Numbered from the stretch's first letter, positions 17,019-26,534 are shown. The stretch is DNA of 64,000 nucleotides from Lachnospiraceae bacterium YSD2013 (GCA_900100895.1 FMTX01000010.1:124001-188000); one strand, 5' to 3'. Notes: generated from the letters alone by a model not told the origin. Made by a program: numbers and translations.

Positions 17019-18884
17019 TTACCAAATTCGAGTGGCTTTTGACATTATTTTGTTATAAACAGTTTCTTCGTCAATGCCGATTTCTTTTTTAAGTATATCC
17101 ACGTTACCGTGCTCCACATACTCGTCGGGGATGGAAATCGTGATAAGCTCGGTATCTGAGCCTTCTCTGTCCAGAAAATCCCGTACACGCTCGCCGAAAC
17201 CGCCACTGGCGACGTTCTCTTCAAGCGTTACTATAAGCTTGTGCTCGCCGGTAAGTGTTGTAAACATAGCTTCATCAAGCGGCTTAACAAAGCGCGCGTT
17301 AACAAGCGTACAGTTATATCCCGCAAGTTTCAGTCGGTCTCTTACCTTCTCGGCAGTCTTGACCATGGAGCCGACCGCTACAAGCGCAATGTCTTTCTCG
17401 CTGTAGATTATCTCGCTCTTAGCATACTCAACCGGTGCTCTGAAGGCCTCAAGTCCGTCATAAGCCTCGCCCCTCGGATATCTTATGGCTACGGGTCCGT
17501 CAAAAGAAACCGCGAACTTAAGCATGTCGGATAACTCCCACTTGTTCTTGGGCGCCATTATGGTAATGCCCGGTATCGATGATAAGTATGATAAGTCAAA
17601 TATTCCCTGATGGGTCTCACCGTCGCTTCCCACAACACCTGCTCTGTCGATGGCAAAGGTGACGGGAAGGTTCTGAATGCATACGTCGTGAAGTATCTGA
17701 TCGTACGCTCTCTGCAAGAACGATGAATATATGGCCACGACAGGTCTCATACCGCCTGCGGCAAGTCCTGCGGCAAAAGTAACCGCGTGCTCTTCCGCAA
17801 TACCTACGTCAAAGAATCTGTCGGGATAAGCATTTCTGAATCTCTTAAGGCCGGTGCCGTCCGCCATTGCTGCGGTTATGGCTACAACCTTCTCGTTTCT
17901 CTCGCCGAGCTTAACCATTACGGTGGAGAATACGTCGGTGTAATTGGCCTTGTTGTGAGGATGTGAAGGAAGTCCCGTTGCTACGTCAAAAGGCTCTGTG
18001 CCGTGGAATCTCGAAGGATGTCTCTCGGCGGGAAGGTAGCCCTTGCCTTTCTTGGTGTTGACGTGTACGAGTACAGGACCCTTAACGTGCTTGGCTTCTT
18101 CAAGAACCTTGAGGATAGCCTTAACGTTGTGTCCGTCTACGGGACCTAAATATGTAATGCCCATATCCTCAAAGAACATGCCGGGAACCACCATACTCTT
18201 AACGGTGCTCTTGGCCTTTCTGATGCGGTTGGCGATGCCTTCGCCGCCCGGAACCTTAAGAAGCGTGTTAAGCACGTTTTCTTTGAGCCCTAAGTAGGTG
18301 TCTGCGGTTCTTATCGAGTTAAGATACTTGGATACACCGCCGACGTTCTCGGAAATGGACATGTTATTGTCGTTAAGTACCACAATAAAGTTGGAGGTAA
18401 GCTTGGATGCGTTGTTAAGTGCTTCGTAAGCCATACCGCCTGTAAGAGAACCGTCACCGATTACGGATACGATGGTGTGATTCTCGCCGCGAAGGTCGCG
18501 TGCCTTAACAAGGCCGAGGCCTGCGGAAATAGAAGTGGAGCTGTGACCAGTGTTAAACGAATCGCAGGGGCTTTCCTTGGTCTTGGGGAAGCCTGCCATT
18601 CCGCCGTATTTTCTCAATGTGTCGAAGCCTTCTCTTCTGCCCGTAAGAAGCTTGTGGGTATATGACTGATGTCCTACGTCCCATACAATCTTATCGTCGG
18701 GAAGGTTGCAGAAAAGGTGAAGTGCCATGGTAAGCTCCACGGCACCAAGGTTAGAGCCTAAGTGTCCGCCGGTCACACTGATCTTATCTATGAGAAAGTC
18801 CCTGATCTCGCCTGCAAGAAGCGGCCATTCGGATTCGGGAATCTTTTTAATATCGTTTTCTTTAAGTATCTTCTCAAGTACCAT
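17019..18884 (-). CDS. dxs: 1-deoxy-D-xylulose-5-phosphate synthase
   Basis: A 621-residue thiamine-diphosphate enzyme, normal Dxs length. It condenses pyruvate and glyceraldehyde 3-phosphate in the first step of the MEP isoprenoid pathway. The ThDP/Mg2+ motif GDGSLTGGMAYEALNNA lies near residue 145, the substrate histidine region HQSYTHKLLTGR near residue 75, and the transketolase pyrimidine domain (DVGIAEEHAVTFAAGLA) near residue 360. It sits directly after ispA, so two isoprenoid genes are adjacent. The ATG has an AAGGA site. Confidence 0.97.
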   Translation of the reverse strand: MVLEKILKENDIKKIPESEWPLLAGEIRDFLIDKISVTGGHLGSNLGAVELTMALHLFCNLPDDKIVWDVGHQSYTHKLLTGRREGFDTLRKYGGMAGFPKTKESPCDSFNTGHSSTSISAGLGLVKARDLRGENHTIVSVIGDGSLTGGMAYEALNNASKLTSNFIVVLNDNNMSISENVGGVSKYLNSIRTADTYLGLKENVLNTLLKVPGGEGIANRIRKAKSTVKSMVVPGMFFEDMGITYLGPVDGHNVKAILKVLEEAKHVKGPVLVHVNTKKGKGYLPAERHPSRFHGTEPFDVATGLPSHPHNKANYTDVFSTVMVKLGERNEKVVAITAAMADGTGLKRFRNAYPDRFFDVGIAEEHAVTFAAGLAAGGMRPVVAIYSSFLQRAYDQILHDVCIQNLPVTFAIDRAGVVGSDGETHQGIFDLSYLSSIPGITIMAPKNKWELSDMLKFAVSFDGPVAIRYPRGEAYDGLEAFRAPVEYAKSEIIYSEKDIALVAVGSMVKTAEKVRDRLKLAGYNCTLVNARFVKPLDEAMFTTLTGEHKLIVTLEENVASGGFGERVRDFLDREGSDTELITISIPDEYVEHGNVDILKKEIGIDEETVYNKIMSKATRIW

Positions 18885-18910
18885 AATGCCAAGTCCTTCA
18901 AAAGAAAAAG

Positions 18911-19804
18911 TTATTTATTGCGGGATATAAGGCTTTCCACAAGTTTAAGTAAGAATTCCTTGTCTCCGCCGAAGCTTTCGATAATGCTTAAAGCCTTATC
19001 GGAATACATCTGCACGTCTTCCTTGGCCTTATCGAAGCCAAAGAGGGTTACGTAGGTGTCCTTGTCGTTGTCGGCATCGGAGCCGATGGGCTTGCCGAGT
19101 TCCTCAAACGTACCCACAACATCAAGAATGTCGTCACGAATCTGGAAAGCGATACCGATTGCGGATGCCGCCTCTTCCATCTTCTTAACGTCGGCCTGGG
19201 ACGCACCGCCCAGTACCGCGCCTATCATCATAGCTGCCTCGATAAGTGCCGCCGTCTTGTTCTCGTGAATATATAAAAGCTTTTCCTGAGTAAGCGGGTC
19301 GTTGTTCTTCTCGCAGTGTACATCCACAGCCTGACCGCCTACCATGCCGAAAATTCCTGCCTTACGCGCAAGAATCTTAAGAGCATTGGCAGTCTTAACA
19401 GGATCCTTGGTATCGTTAAAAGCAGCCGCCGCTGTCTCATAAGCGAAGTTCAATAATCCGTCGCCCGCAAGAAGCGCTGTTGTCTCGCCATATACCGCAT
19501 GAGTGGTCTTACGGCCTCTTCTGTACTCATCGTTGTCGATGCAAGGCATATCGTCGTGCACCAGCGAATATGAGTGAATAAGCTCAATAGCGGCCATAAA
19601 GTAAGGAAGCTCAGGCGCATCGCCTCTGAAAAGCTCAGCGGATGCCTCCATAAGAATCGGGCGAAGTCTCTTGCCGGTTCCATACACGCTGTAACGCATA
19701 GCCTCCATAAGGTACTCCGAAAGACCTGTGTCGACTTTCATAACGCTCTCTAAGAGGTTATTCACCTTCTCAACACGCAAGCCCAAATCTTCATGAAAAC
19801 TCAT
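18911..19804 (-). CDS. ispA: Polyprenyl (farnesyl/geranyl) diphosphate synthase
   Basis: A 297-residue all-helical prenyltransferase. The first aspartate-rich motif DDMPCIDND and the second DDILD are intact, with GKRLRP upstream. It elongates DMAPP with IPP, most likely to farnesyl diphosphate. I chose ATG at 19804, eight bases after GGAGG; a GTG nine bases earlier has no such site. The start overlaps the xseB stop by 14 bases, so the pair is translationally coupled. Confidence 0.95.
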   Translation of the reverse strand: MSFHEDLGLRVEKVNNLLESVMKVDTGLSEYLMEAMRYSVYGTGKRLRPILMEASAELFRGDAPELPYFMAAIELIHSYSLVHDDMPCIDNDEYRRGRKTTHAVYGETTALLAGDGLLNFAYETAAAAFNDTKDPVKTANALKILARKAGIFGMVGGQAVDVHCEKNNDPLTQEKLLYIHENKTAALIEAAMMIGAVLGGASQADVKKMEEAASAIGIAFQIRDDILDVVGTFEELGKPIGSDADNDKDTYVTLFGFDKAKEDVQMYSDKALSIIESFGGDKEFLLKLVESLISRNK

Positions 19805-20003
19805 GAACCTCACCTCCGCTTAACACCATAACTTTTTTCTCTACCGCGTCGATTTCTTCTTCGCATTTCTTGACAAGCTTAATGCCTTCCTCGTAGCAGG
19901 AAAATGCCTTTTCAAGAGGAAGGTCGTCTTTTTCAAGCTCTGCGATGGTGCCTTCTATTGTTTCAAACATCTCTTCGATGGTCTGTTTCTTGTCCTCGGC
20001 CAT
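19791..20003 (-). CDS. xseB: Exodeoxyribonuclease VII small subunit
   Basis: A 70-residue helical protein with the XseB core TIEEMFETIEGTIAELEKDD and LEKAFSCYEEGIKLVKKCEE. It forms exonuclease VII with XseA, which degrades single-stranded DNA from both ends. A perfect AGGAGG site precedes its ATG, and it follows xseA by one base. Confidence 0.95.
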   Translation of the reverse strand: MAEDKKQTIEEMFETIEGTIAELEKDDLPLEKAFSCYEEGIKLVKKCEEEIDAVEKKVMVLSGGEVHEFS

Positions 20004-20004
20004 G

Positions 20005-21207
20005 TTAAGCCTCCTGTTTATCCTTAACGACGGCGGTAATGTAACCGTCCGTCACGTTAATCTTCAAACTGTCATTAACCGAAACATCCTTAACGCTCTT
20101 AACCGCGCCGCCCTTCGGCCCTTCCACGTAGGAATATCCACCTGAAAGCTTAAGAAGGGGCGAGAGTCCGTGAAGTCTCTCGGCGTATAGCGCCATGCTG
20201 TGCTTTCTGTCCCGAAGTATCGCCTCCATTGCCCTATTTAAGGCATCTCTCAGCAAAAGAAGATTCTCCTTACGTTTCTTAAGTCTTGCCTCGGGATTAA
20301 GCAGTGACAGCCGTTCTGCATAATGGGCGCTGTCTTTACGAAGATTATTTATCCTGCGCCTTATGTCCCTGTTAAGGATTTCCTTTTTATTTCTTAAATC
20401 GGCGGCAAGTGTCGCCATGTCGCATACCGCAAGTTCAGCCGCCGCTGACGGTGTCGGAGCACGTAAATCAGCCACAAAATCGGCTATCGTAAAGTCTGTC
20501 TCATGTCCCACCGCAGAAATTACGGGGACAGTACAGTTAAAGATAGCTTCCGCCACACCCTCGTCGTTAAAGCCCCAAAGGTCTTCCATGGAGCCACCGC
20601 CTCGTCCGCAGATGATTACATCCACTCCGAACTCTGAGAGTGCCTTAAGACCCGCTATTATGCTTGCGGGAGCATCGTCACCCTGCACGATTGCAGGATA
20701 CAGAATAATCTCTATGCCGGGGTTACGTCTCTTTGACACATCGATTATGTCTCGCACTGCCGCACCGGTAGGTGCCGTAATAACCCCGAGCCTTTTAACG
20801 AACTTAGGAATCGGACGCTTATAGGAAGGGTCGAACATTCCCAAGTCTTCTAACTTTTCTTTGAGCTTTTCAAACTGCTCGAATAGATTGCCTACGCCCT
20901 CTTCCTTAATAGAGCGGGCGTAAATCTGGTAGGTGCCGTCGCGCTCGTAGACTTCTATGGAACCGGTTACGGTTACCTGCATGCCTTCTTTGAGCGTGAA
21001 TTTAAGACCCTGCCTATAGGATGAAAACATAACGCCCTTGATGGCGCCCTTCTCGTCCTTGAGGGTAAAATATATATGTCCCGAAGAGTGATATTTTAAG
21101 TTGCTTATCTCGCCCTTAACCGAAAGGTTAGAAAGCAGGTAATCACTCCCAAACATATTCTTTATGTATTTGTTAATCTGGGAAACAGAATAAACACTAT
21201 TTGCCAA
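20005..21207 (-). CDS. xseA: Exodeoxyribonuclease VII large subunit
   Basis: About 400 residues. An N-terminal OB-fold (SVSQINKYIKNMFGSDYLL, then the single-strand DNA-binding part) is followed by the catalytic domain with GAAVRDII, RGGGSMEDLWGFN and GHETDFTIADFVADLRAPTPSAAAE (quoted in parts; the AP-TPSAAAE block is typical). There is no ATG in a sensible position: the only in-frame candidates before the conserved start are TTG codons at 21207 and 21216. TTG at 21207 gives an N-terminus matching relatives and overlaps nusB by 11 bases, implying coupled translation. Confidence 0.92.
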   Translation of the reverse strand: MANSVYSVSQINKYIKNMFGSDYLLSNLSVKGEISNLKYHSSGHIYFTLKDEKGAIKGVMFSSYRQGLKFTLKEGMQVTVTGSIEVYERDGTYQIYARSIKEEGVGNLFEQFEKLKEKLEDLGMFDPSYKRPIPKFVKRLGVITAPTGAAVRDIIDVSKRRNPGIEIILYPAIVQGDDAPASIIAGLKALSEFGVDVIICGRGGGSMEDLWGFNDEGVAEAIFNCTVPVISAVGHETDFTIADFVADLRAPTPSAAAELAVCDMATLAADLRNKKEILNRDIRRRINNLRKDSAHYAERLSLLNPEARLKKRKENLLLLRDALNRAMEAILRDRKHSMALYAERLHGLSPLLKLSGGYSYVEGPKGGAVKSVKDVSVNDSLKINVTDGYITAVVKDKQEA

Positions 21208-21604
21208 ACTTAGCAAGCACCCCGTTTACAAAGCTTTTTGATTCGTCGCGGCCGTATTTCTTGGCAAGTTCGACCGCTTCATTGATGGATACGCCGAGCG
21301 GAATATCCGCATCAAACAAAATCTCATAAACCGCAAGTCTGATAATCGCAAGATCAACCTTGCCCATTCTGTCGATGGTCCAGCCTACGGCCTTCTCGGA
21401 GATTTCTTTGTCAATCTCGGAAAGCTTGCTTAATATATCTTCCTCGCGCTTGATGATGTACTCGCGGTCCTCGTCTTTAATCTTTAAGTTGTCCGCGTCG
21501 TTGTCAAAATAAAGCTGCATCTGTTCGGGCATCTCGGATACGTCGTTGAATTCTGCCCTGAACAGAAGCTTAAACAAAACTTCTCTTAATTCACTTCTCT
21601 TCAT
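21197..21604 (-). CDS. nusB: Transcription antitermination factor NusB
   Basis: A 135-residue all-helical protein with NusB features: KRSELREVLFKLLFRAEFND at the start, WTIDRMGKVDLAIIRLAVYE in the middle, SINEAVELAKKYG and SFVNGVLAKFGK at the end. It binds boxA RNA with NusE/S10 in rRNA antitermination. I take ATG at 21604, preceded by AGAGG within the end of the Asp23 gene; a longer frame is not supported. Coupled upstream to asp23 and downstream to xseA. Confidence 0.95.
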   Translation of the reverse strand: MKRSELREVLFKLLFRAEFNDVSEMPEQMQLYFDNDADNLKIKDEDREYIIKREEDILSKLSEIDKEISEKAVGWTIDRMGKVDLAIIRLAVYEILFDADIPLGVSINEAVELAKKYGRDESKSFVNGVLAKFGK

Positions 21605-21605
21605 A

Positions 21606-21968
21606 CTAATCCTCTTTAACAAGATTGATGCCGGCGATACGTACGTTAACGTCGCCCACTTCAAGGCTTGTCATGTTCTCAATTGCCTGCTTGACACGTG
21701 TCTGAACATTCTGGCTGAGTCCGGGAATATTCATTCCGTAATCAACGGTGATGGCAAGTTCCACATTAACCTTACCGCTTAAAATCTCCACCTTAACGTT
21801 CTTCATAAGGTTCTTCATGCCGACCTTGCCCATGATTTCAGTGGTGATGTTGTTACCCATAGCGGATACACCCTCAACCTCAAGAGCGGCGATTGCGGCA
21901 ATCTTACCCACAACGTCGTTGGCGATTTTAACGTGTCTTTCGCAGTTAATATTTTTTTCGTAATCCAT
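21606..21968 (-). CDS. Asp23/Gls24 family envelope stress response protein
   Basis: A 120-residue protein of the Asp23/YloU/YqhY family, with the N-terminal block IANDVVGKIAAIAALEVEGVSAM and the C-terminal VQTRVKQAIENMTSLEVGDVNVRIAGI (quoted for the VGDVNVRIAG ending). The YqhY-type member in this position, just before nusB, is linked in Bacillus to lipid or envelope homeostasis. ATG at 21968 follows GGAGG by eight bases. It is first in the long nusB-to-recN transcript. Confidence 0.92.
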   Translation of the reverse strand: MDYEKNINCERHVKIANDVVGKIAAIAALEVEGVSAMGNNITTEIMGKVGMKNLMKNVKVEILSGKVNVELAITVDYGMNIPGLSQNVQTRVKQAIENMTSLEVGDVNVRIAGINLVKED

Positions 21969-21989
21969 ACTCAAATCCTCCGAAAAGAA

Positions 21990-22018
21990 ATAGTATCGTA
22001 AGCAAGTCTGTAAGACAA
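21990..22018 (-). promoter_or_regulatory. Predicted promoter of the asp23-nusB-xseAB-ispA-dxs operon
   Basis: Minus-strand -35 TTGTCT (22013-22018), 17-bp spacer, -10 TACTAT (21990-21995), about 20 bases before the Asp23 start. No other strong promoter was seen before recN, so this may drive the whole block. Confidence 0.55.
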
Positions 22019-22049
22019 ACTTATATGTAAAATCTATCGTGTAACTTGA

Positions 22050-24866
22050 TTATTTCATGCTTCTTACCTGCTTCTCAAGCAGTGTATCGGTGTAAAGCCC
22101 GTCCACGTACTGCATAAGTTCCGCAGCCTTCTCCGGGTCGTCTACGGTATGCAGGAACACCTTGTAGTTCTGTCTGCCCGCTATATCGCTTAATACCCGC
22201 TCATTGACCACATAGTCTTCCGGCATGGTCAAAGCATCTACCTTGTCGCTTTCAAGAAGCTTAAGCATCTCCGAACTGTCTTCGGGATAACCGGTCATAT
22301 ACAGTGTAAGTATATAGTGTTCAAAATGTCCTGAGGTCTCAACCTCGTCATACATCTCGGGATAGTACAACTGAACTATAACCCTGTTAAGTACGTCTGC
22401 GTGACCGCTATTAACGGCTGTCTCGCGAAACAGCTTAAAGTCTTCCGTTACCGTACCGCTGTACTTACTGTCGGTAATAAGCCATACATCGGGGTACTCA
22501 TCCATCAGCTCGAACCACTCTTCAAGCGTCAAAGGCGTGTACTTACCGTATATCTTCTTACTGAGGAACTCTTCCGCCGTCGGTACTCTCACCGTCCCGT
22601 CGGCTCCTGCCAAAGAAAGTCTCTGGCCCAAATCCTGTTCCCAATCGTGCCTTATAACCGCAACACCATCCGAAGTTATCTGAATGTCCGCTTCAAACAG
22701 TCGCTGGCCCCGCTTGTAATTGTAGATGAAAGCTTCTCGCGAATTGGTGCCGAGCTGCCCATCGCCGGTAGTTCCGAGCGCGTGAGTAACGGCAGTGAAC
22801 TTGTCGTACCATTCTTCACTTGAACTGCCTGCGTCTGCCACGGCAACACTTCCGTAGGCTTCCGGAGCATATACGGCGTCCGTAGGCTCCTTACCAAACA
22901 TCATATCATATTGGAACATACGATACGCGTTGATTAATTCATTGTCAGAGTTATCCGCTCTGTCAACACTTACGCCTCTTGCGTCGGCAAGTTTATGAAC
23001 CGACATAATCGGGTAAGTATCCATCGCCTGAAGCTGGAACTTTCTGAACTGTGACATCGGAAGCCCCAATTCGTTAAGTAAAACAGCTCCGAGGTAATTG
23101 GCACTGAAATCTCCCATGCTCTCAAGGTCTGCGTCGTAATTGGCCACCATGACGTAGGGAGTGATGTATTTTAACTCGTTTTTCTTCTGCTCAGAGTAAC
23201 CTGTGCCTTCGAAAACCGCGTCGTAGAAATCGTCCGAAAGTATTGCCTCGTGATCGCCGAACATACAAATAATCGTCGGCTCGTCCACCGTCTCAAAGTA
23301 CTCAACGAGCTCTTTAAAAGCATCATCGGACTTTCTTAACAAATCAAAGTATGTCTCTTCAAGACTGTACTTCTCACCGTAATCCTCGGAAGTTCCGTTA
23401 ATGGAGAGAATCTTGGTATCTCTCACTTTCTTCCAGTACGGTGAATGATTCTGTATCGTTACGTCAAAAAGAAAGAACGGCTTGTCCTTGTCCCTTGACT
23501 CGAATCGCTTGATTATCTCTCGATAATTGGTCGCATCGTCGGGGTATGCGCCCACAGTCTCTATATTGACCGTGAAATCGTTAACATCTATAAATTCATC
23601 AAAACCGAAGTTCTCGTAAGTGGTATCTCTTCCGTAGGCAATTCTTACATGCGGATGCATCGCCATGGATGAATACCCGATTGCCTCAAGTTCCTTTGCA
23701 AGAGACGGCATCGGAGAATTGATGGATGTCTCATAAGGAATCGAGCTTGCCGAAAGAAAGAACATCGAATTACCCGTCAGCACCTCAAACTCACTGTTAA
23801 CGGTAAGTCCCCCGAGCACCGGCATATAAAGGTTACCTCTTATGGAGCGCTCGCTTGTATAAAGGCTGTCCATAAAGGGCATAAGCTCCTGACCGGTCTC
23901 AAAATTCCCCAGCACTCTCGGGTCGCTGAAGGCCTCATTCATGATAAGAATGATATTGGGTCTCTCAGTCTTCTCCTCACGGGGCGATATAAAACTGTTC
24001 GAATAATCCCCGCCGATTTGAAGCAATCTCTCCGCCGAATAATCCGAAGGCTTGTCAATCCTGCCGGCACGAAGCTCCACAAAAGGATACATCAGACAGC
24101 CGTTGGTGAAATTGAGCTGACATTCTGCCCAGCTGTCATCGTTAACACCGTGATTGGCAAGAAACGGAGTCTTCACAATAAGGTAAAAGAAACCGAACAC
24201 TATAACCGCCGCCGCAGCGCTCGCCGCAATATGCACCGGCACCGCTCTGTATCCCGCAAATCGCTCCTTAATGCTCTTAGGAGAGATATTAATCTTAAAA
24301 CCTAAAGCTATAAAGAAAGCGAACCATAAAACGCTGTAAATCAACTCACTCGAAGGAGTGTAATTATACTCACCGCTTACCGAAATGGCTGTTCTTATCG
24401 CGAATAAATCGGCAAAGCTTATGGCCATCTCTCTGAAAGTAAAAACGTAATACTCGGCAATTGTAAGCACAAGCAGGAAAATGCCCGTTACTCCCAGTGA
24501 AGTCCCAATTCTCTGTGTCACTATGTAAAAGAAAAGGTACAACACATAAATCAGAACAAGGCTGATAATTATGGCACTGCGCTTTGTGTACGCAAGATTA
24601 TTAATCGGAAGCTCCAGCCTGTAGAACATTCTAAGCGGAACCACAATCAGATAAAGAATTCCGCATACAAGCGACTGATAAAAATTGAGTCTTCTGAAAG
24701 CAACTATATAGCCGGTTCCGAGGCACAACGCGGCGCCGAGAACCATATGCTTTTTACCGCCTACGCCGAAAGCAAACATAAGCGCAAGCAGAATCGCCGA
24801 AACGATAATGCCCGCTATAAGTTTCTTCTTGCTCTCCGGACGTATATAATCCAAAAGCTTTTTCAT
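22050..24866 (-). CDS. LTA synthase-type sulfatase fused to a glycerophosphodiester phosphodiesterase domain
   Basis: About 938 residues. Residues 1-240 hold seven or so membrane helices. Residues ~300-620 are an extracytoplasmic LtaS/OPGP-type sulfatase: NIILIMNEAFSD (metal-binding E), GGLTVNSEFEVLTG (catalytic T), YGRDTTYENFGF, TIQNHSPYW and FGDHEAIL (metal D and H). Residues ~690-938 are a GDPD/PI-PLC-like TIM barrel starting THALGTTGDG, with FEADIQITSDGVAVIRHDW as metal and catalytic site. LtaS polymerises glycerol phosphate from phosphatidylglycerol, and GDPD hydrolyses glycerophosphodiesters, so one chain may build and trim or recycle such polymers. ATG at 24866 is used; the longer TTG frame overlaps prfC. 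Its ribosome site is weak (AAAGAAG). Confidence 0.88.
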   Translation of the reverse strand: MKKLLDYIRPESKKKLIAGIIVSAILLALMFAFGVGGKKHMVLGAALCLGTGYIVAFRRLNFYQSLVCGILYLIVVPLRMFYRLELPINNLAYTKRSAIIISLVLIYVLYLFFYIVTQRIGTSLGVTGIFLLVLTIAEYYVFTFREMAISFADLFAIRTAISVSGEYNYTPSSELIYSVLWFAFFIALGFKINISPKSIKERFAGYRAVPVHIAASAAAAVIVFGFFYLIVKTPFLANHGVNDDSWAECQLNFTNGCLMYPFVELRAGRIDKPSDYSAERLLQIGGDYSNSFISPREEKTERPNIILIMNEAFSDPRVLGNFETGQELMPFMDSLYTSERSIRGNLYMPVLGGLTVNSEFEVLTGNSMFFLSASSIPYETSINSPMPSLAKELEAIGYSSMAMHPHVRIAYGRDTTYENFGFDEFIDVNDFTVNIETVGAYPDDATNYREIIKRFESRDKDKPFFLFDVTIQNHSPYWKKVRDTKILSINGTSEDYGEKYSLEETYFDLLRKSDDAFKELVEYFETVDEPTIICMFGDHEAILSDDFYDAVFEGTGYSEQKKNELKYITPYVMVANYDADLESMGDFSANYLGAVLLNELGLPMSQFRKFQLQAMDTYPIMSVHKLADARGVSVDRADNSDNELINAYRMFQYDMMFGKEPTDAVYAPEAYGSVAVADAGSSSEEWYDKFTAVTHALGTTGDGQLGTNSREAFIYNYKRGQRLFEADIQITSDGVAVIRHDWEQDLGQRLSLAGADGTVRVPTAEEFLSKKIYGKYTPLTLEEWFELMDEYPDVWLITDSKYSGTVTEDFKLFRETAVNSGHADVLNRVIVQLYYPEMYDEVETSGHFEHYILTLYMTGYPEDSSEMLKLLESDKVDALTMPEDYVVNERVLSDIAGRQNYKVFLHTVDDPEKAAELMQYVDGLYTDTLLEKQVRSMK

Positions 24867-24885
24867 TACAACTGCTTCTTTCGGT

Positions 24886-26478
24886 CTAGTTTCTTGCAAA
24901 CTCGGAAAGTTCCAAGCCTTTGTTTCTGTCTATGGTCATCTGAATGCTCCAGGGGTTAACAAAGAGGAGTAAAGGGCGACCCTTCAAATCGGTAACCTTC
25001 TTCATATCGGAAGTTCCCGTAAGCTTAGCCACATCAATGTCCGTATTCTCAATCCACCTGATATGCTCATACGGAAGGGGCTCAAGTCTGATTTCAACAT
25101 TGTATTCGTTCTCAAGTCTGTACTTAAGTACGTCGAACTGAAGCACACCTACAACGCCCACGATAATCTCTTCAAGGCCGGAGTTAAGCTCCTGGAATAT
25201 CTGAATTGCACCTTCCTGGGCAATCTGGGTGATACCTTTAACGAACTGTTTACGCTTCATGGTATCGATCTGGCGCACTCTTGCGAAATGCTCGGGTGCA
25301 AAAGTAGGAATACCTTCGTACTTTATATTACGCTTGGGCGCGCATACAGTGTCGCCGATTGAGAACATACCGGGGTCGAACACACCGATAATGTCGCCTG
25401 CGTAGGCTTCACTCAATATCTTTCTTTCGTCAGCCATGATCTGCTGGGGCTGGGAAAGTCTCATGACCTTGCCGCTCTGGACGTGCTTGACTTCATTGTC
25501 GGCATCGAACTTACCGGAGCAGATACGCATGAACGCGATACGGTCTCTGTGAGCCTTGTTCATGTTGGCCTGAATCTTGAAGACGAATGCGCTGAAATCA
25601 TCGCTTGTAGGGTCGATATCGCCCTCTTCCGTGTGTCTGGGAAGAGGTGTCGTAGCCATCTTAAGGAAGTGCTGTAAGAAAATCTCTACACCAAAGTTCG
25701 TAAGAGCAGAGCCAAAGAAAACAGGTGTAAGCTTACCGCTTCTTACCGCATCGATATCAAACTCTGCGCTGGCGCCGTCAAGAAGCTCGATTTCCTCGGA
25801 AAGCTTGTCGTAAGCGTCCTGACCGATTTCTTTGATCACGCCTTCGGTGTCTGATAAATCCACTACGTCTGTCGTACCTTCCTTGGTACCCTTCTGGGTG
25901 TCAAAGAAAGTGACTATCTTCTGAGTCTGTCTGTCGTATACGCCTTTGAATCCCTTACCGGAGCCGATGGGCCAGTTGCAGGGGCAGGTTGCGATACCAA
26001 GCTCTGTCTCAACATCGTCCAAAAGTTCAAAGGTATCCTTGGCATCACGGTCCATTTTGTTGACAAATGTGAAAATCGGGATGCCTCTCATGGCGCAGAC
26101 TTTGAAAAGCTTACGTGTCTGGGGCTCTACGCCCTTCGCGCCGTCTATTACCATTACCGCGGAGTCGGCTGCCATAAGGGTACGATATGTATCCTCTGAA
26201 AAGTCCTGGTGACCCGGGGTATCAAGAATGTTAATGCAATATCCGTCATAGTTAAACTGAAGTACTGAGGAAGTAACGGAAATACCACGCTCCTTCTCTA
26301 TTTCCATCCAGTCGGAAACCGCATGACGAGCGGTTGCTTTACCTTTAACCGATCCTGCCAGATTGATGGCACCGCCGTATAACAAGAACTTCTCCGTAAG
26401 AGTCGTCTTACCTGCATCGGGGTGAGATATTATGGCGAAGGTTCGTCTTCTGTTTATTTCTGAATCAAAACTACCCAT
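24886..26478 (-). CDS. prfC: Peptide chain release factor 3
   Basis: A 530-residue translational GTPase of RF3 length. G1 is SHPDAGKTTLTEK (near residues 18-30), G3 is DTPGHQDFSEDTYR, G4 is NKMDRD. RF3 recycles RF1 and RF2 from the ribosome after peptide release. The AAAGGAT site lies about 13 bases before the ATG, longer than usual. It follows deoB by 56 bases. Confidence 0.96.
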   Translation of the reverse strand: MGSFDSEINRRRTFAIISHPDAGKTTLTEKFLLYGGAINLAGSVKGKATARHAVSDWMEIEKERGISVTSSVLQFNYDGYCINILDTPGHQDFSEDTYRTLMAADSAVMVIDGAKGVEPQTRKLFKVCAMRGIPIFTFVNKMDRDAKDTFELLDDVETELGIATCPCNWPIGSGKGFKGVYDRQTQKIVTFFDTQKGTKEGTTDVVDLSDTEGVIKEIGQDAYDKLSEEIELLDGASAEFDIDAVRSGKLTPVFFGSALTNFGVEIFLQHFLKMATTPLPRHTEEGDIDPTSDDFSAFVFKIQANMNKAHRDRIAFMRICSGKFDADNEVKHVQSGKVMRLSQPQQIMADERKILSEAYAGDIIGVFDPGMFSIGDTVCAPKRNIKYEGIPTFAPEHFARVRQIDTMKRKQFVKGITQIAQEGAIQIFQELNSGLEEIIVGVVGVLQFDVLKYRLENEYNVEIRLEPLPYEHIRWIENTDIDVAKLTGTSDMKKVTDLKGRPLLLFVNPWSIQMTIDRNKGLELSEFARN

Positions 26479-26534
26479 TGTTGCTTAAAAATCCTTTCGT
26501 GTAAATGTACCATTCCTTATTGCACGAAAGTTCG

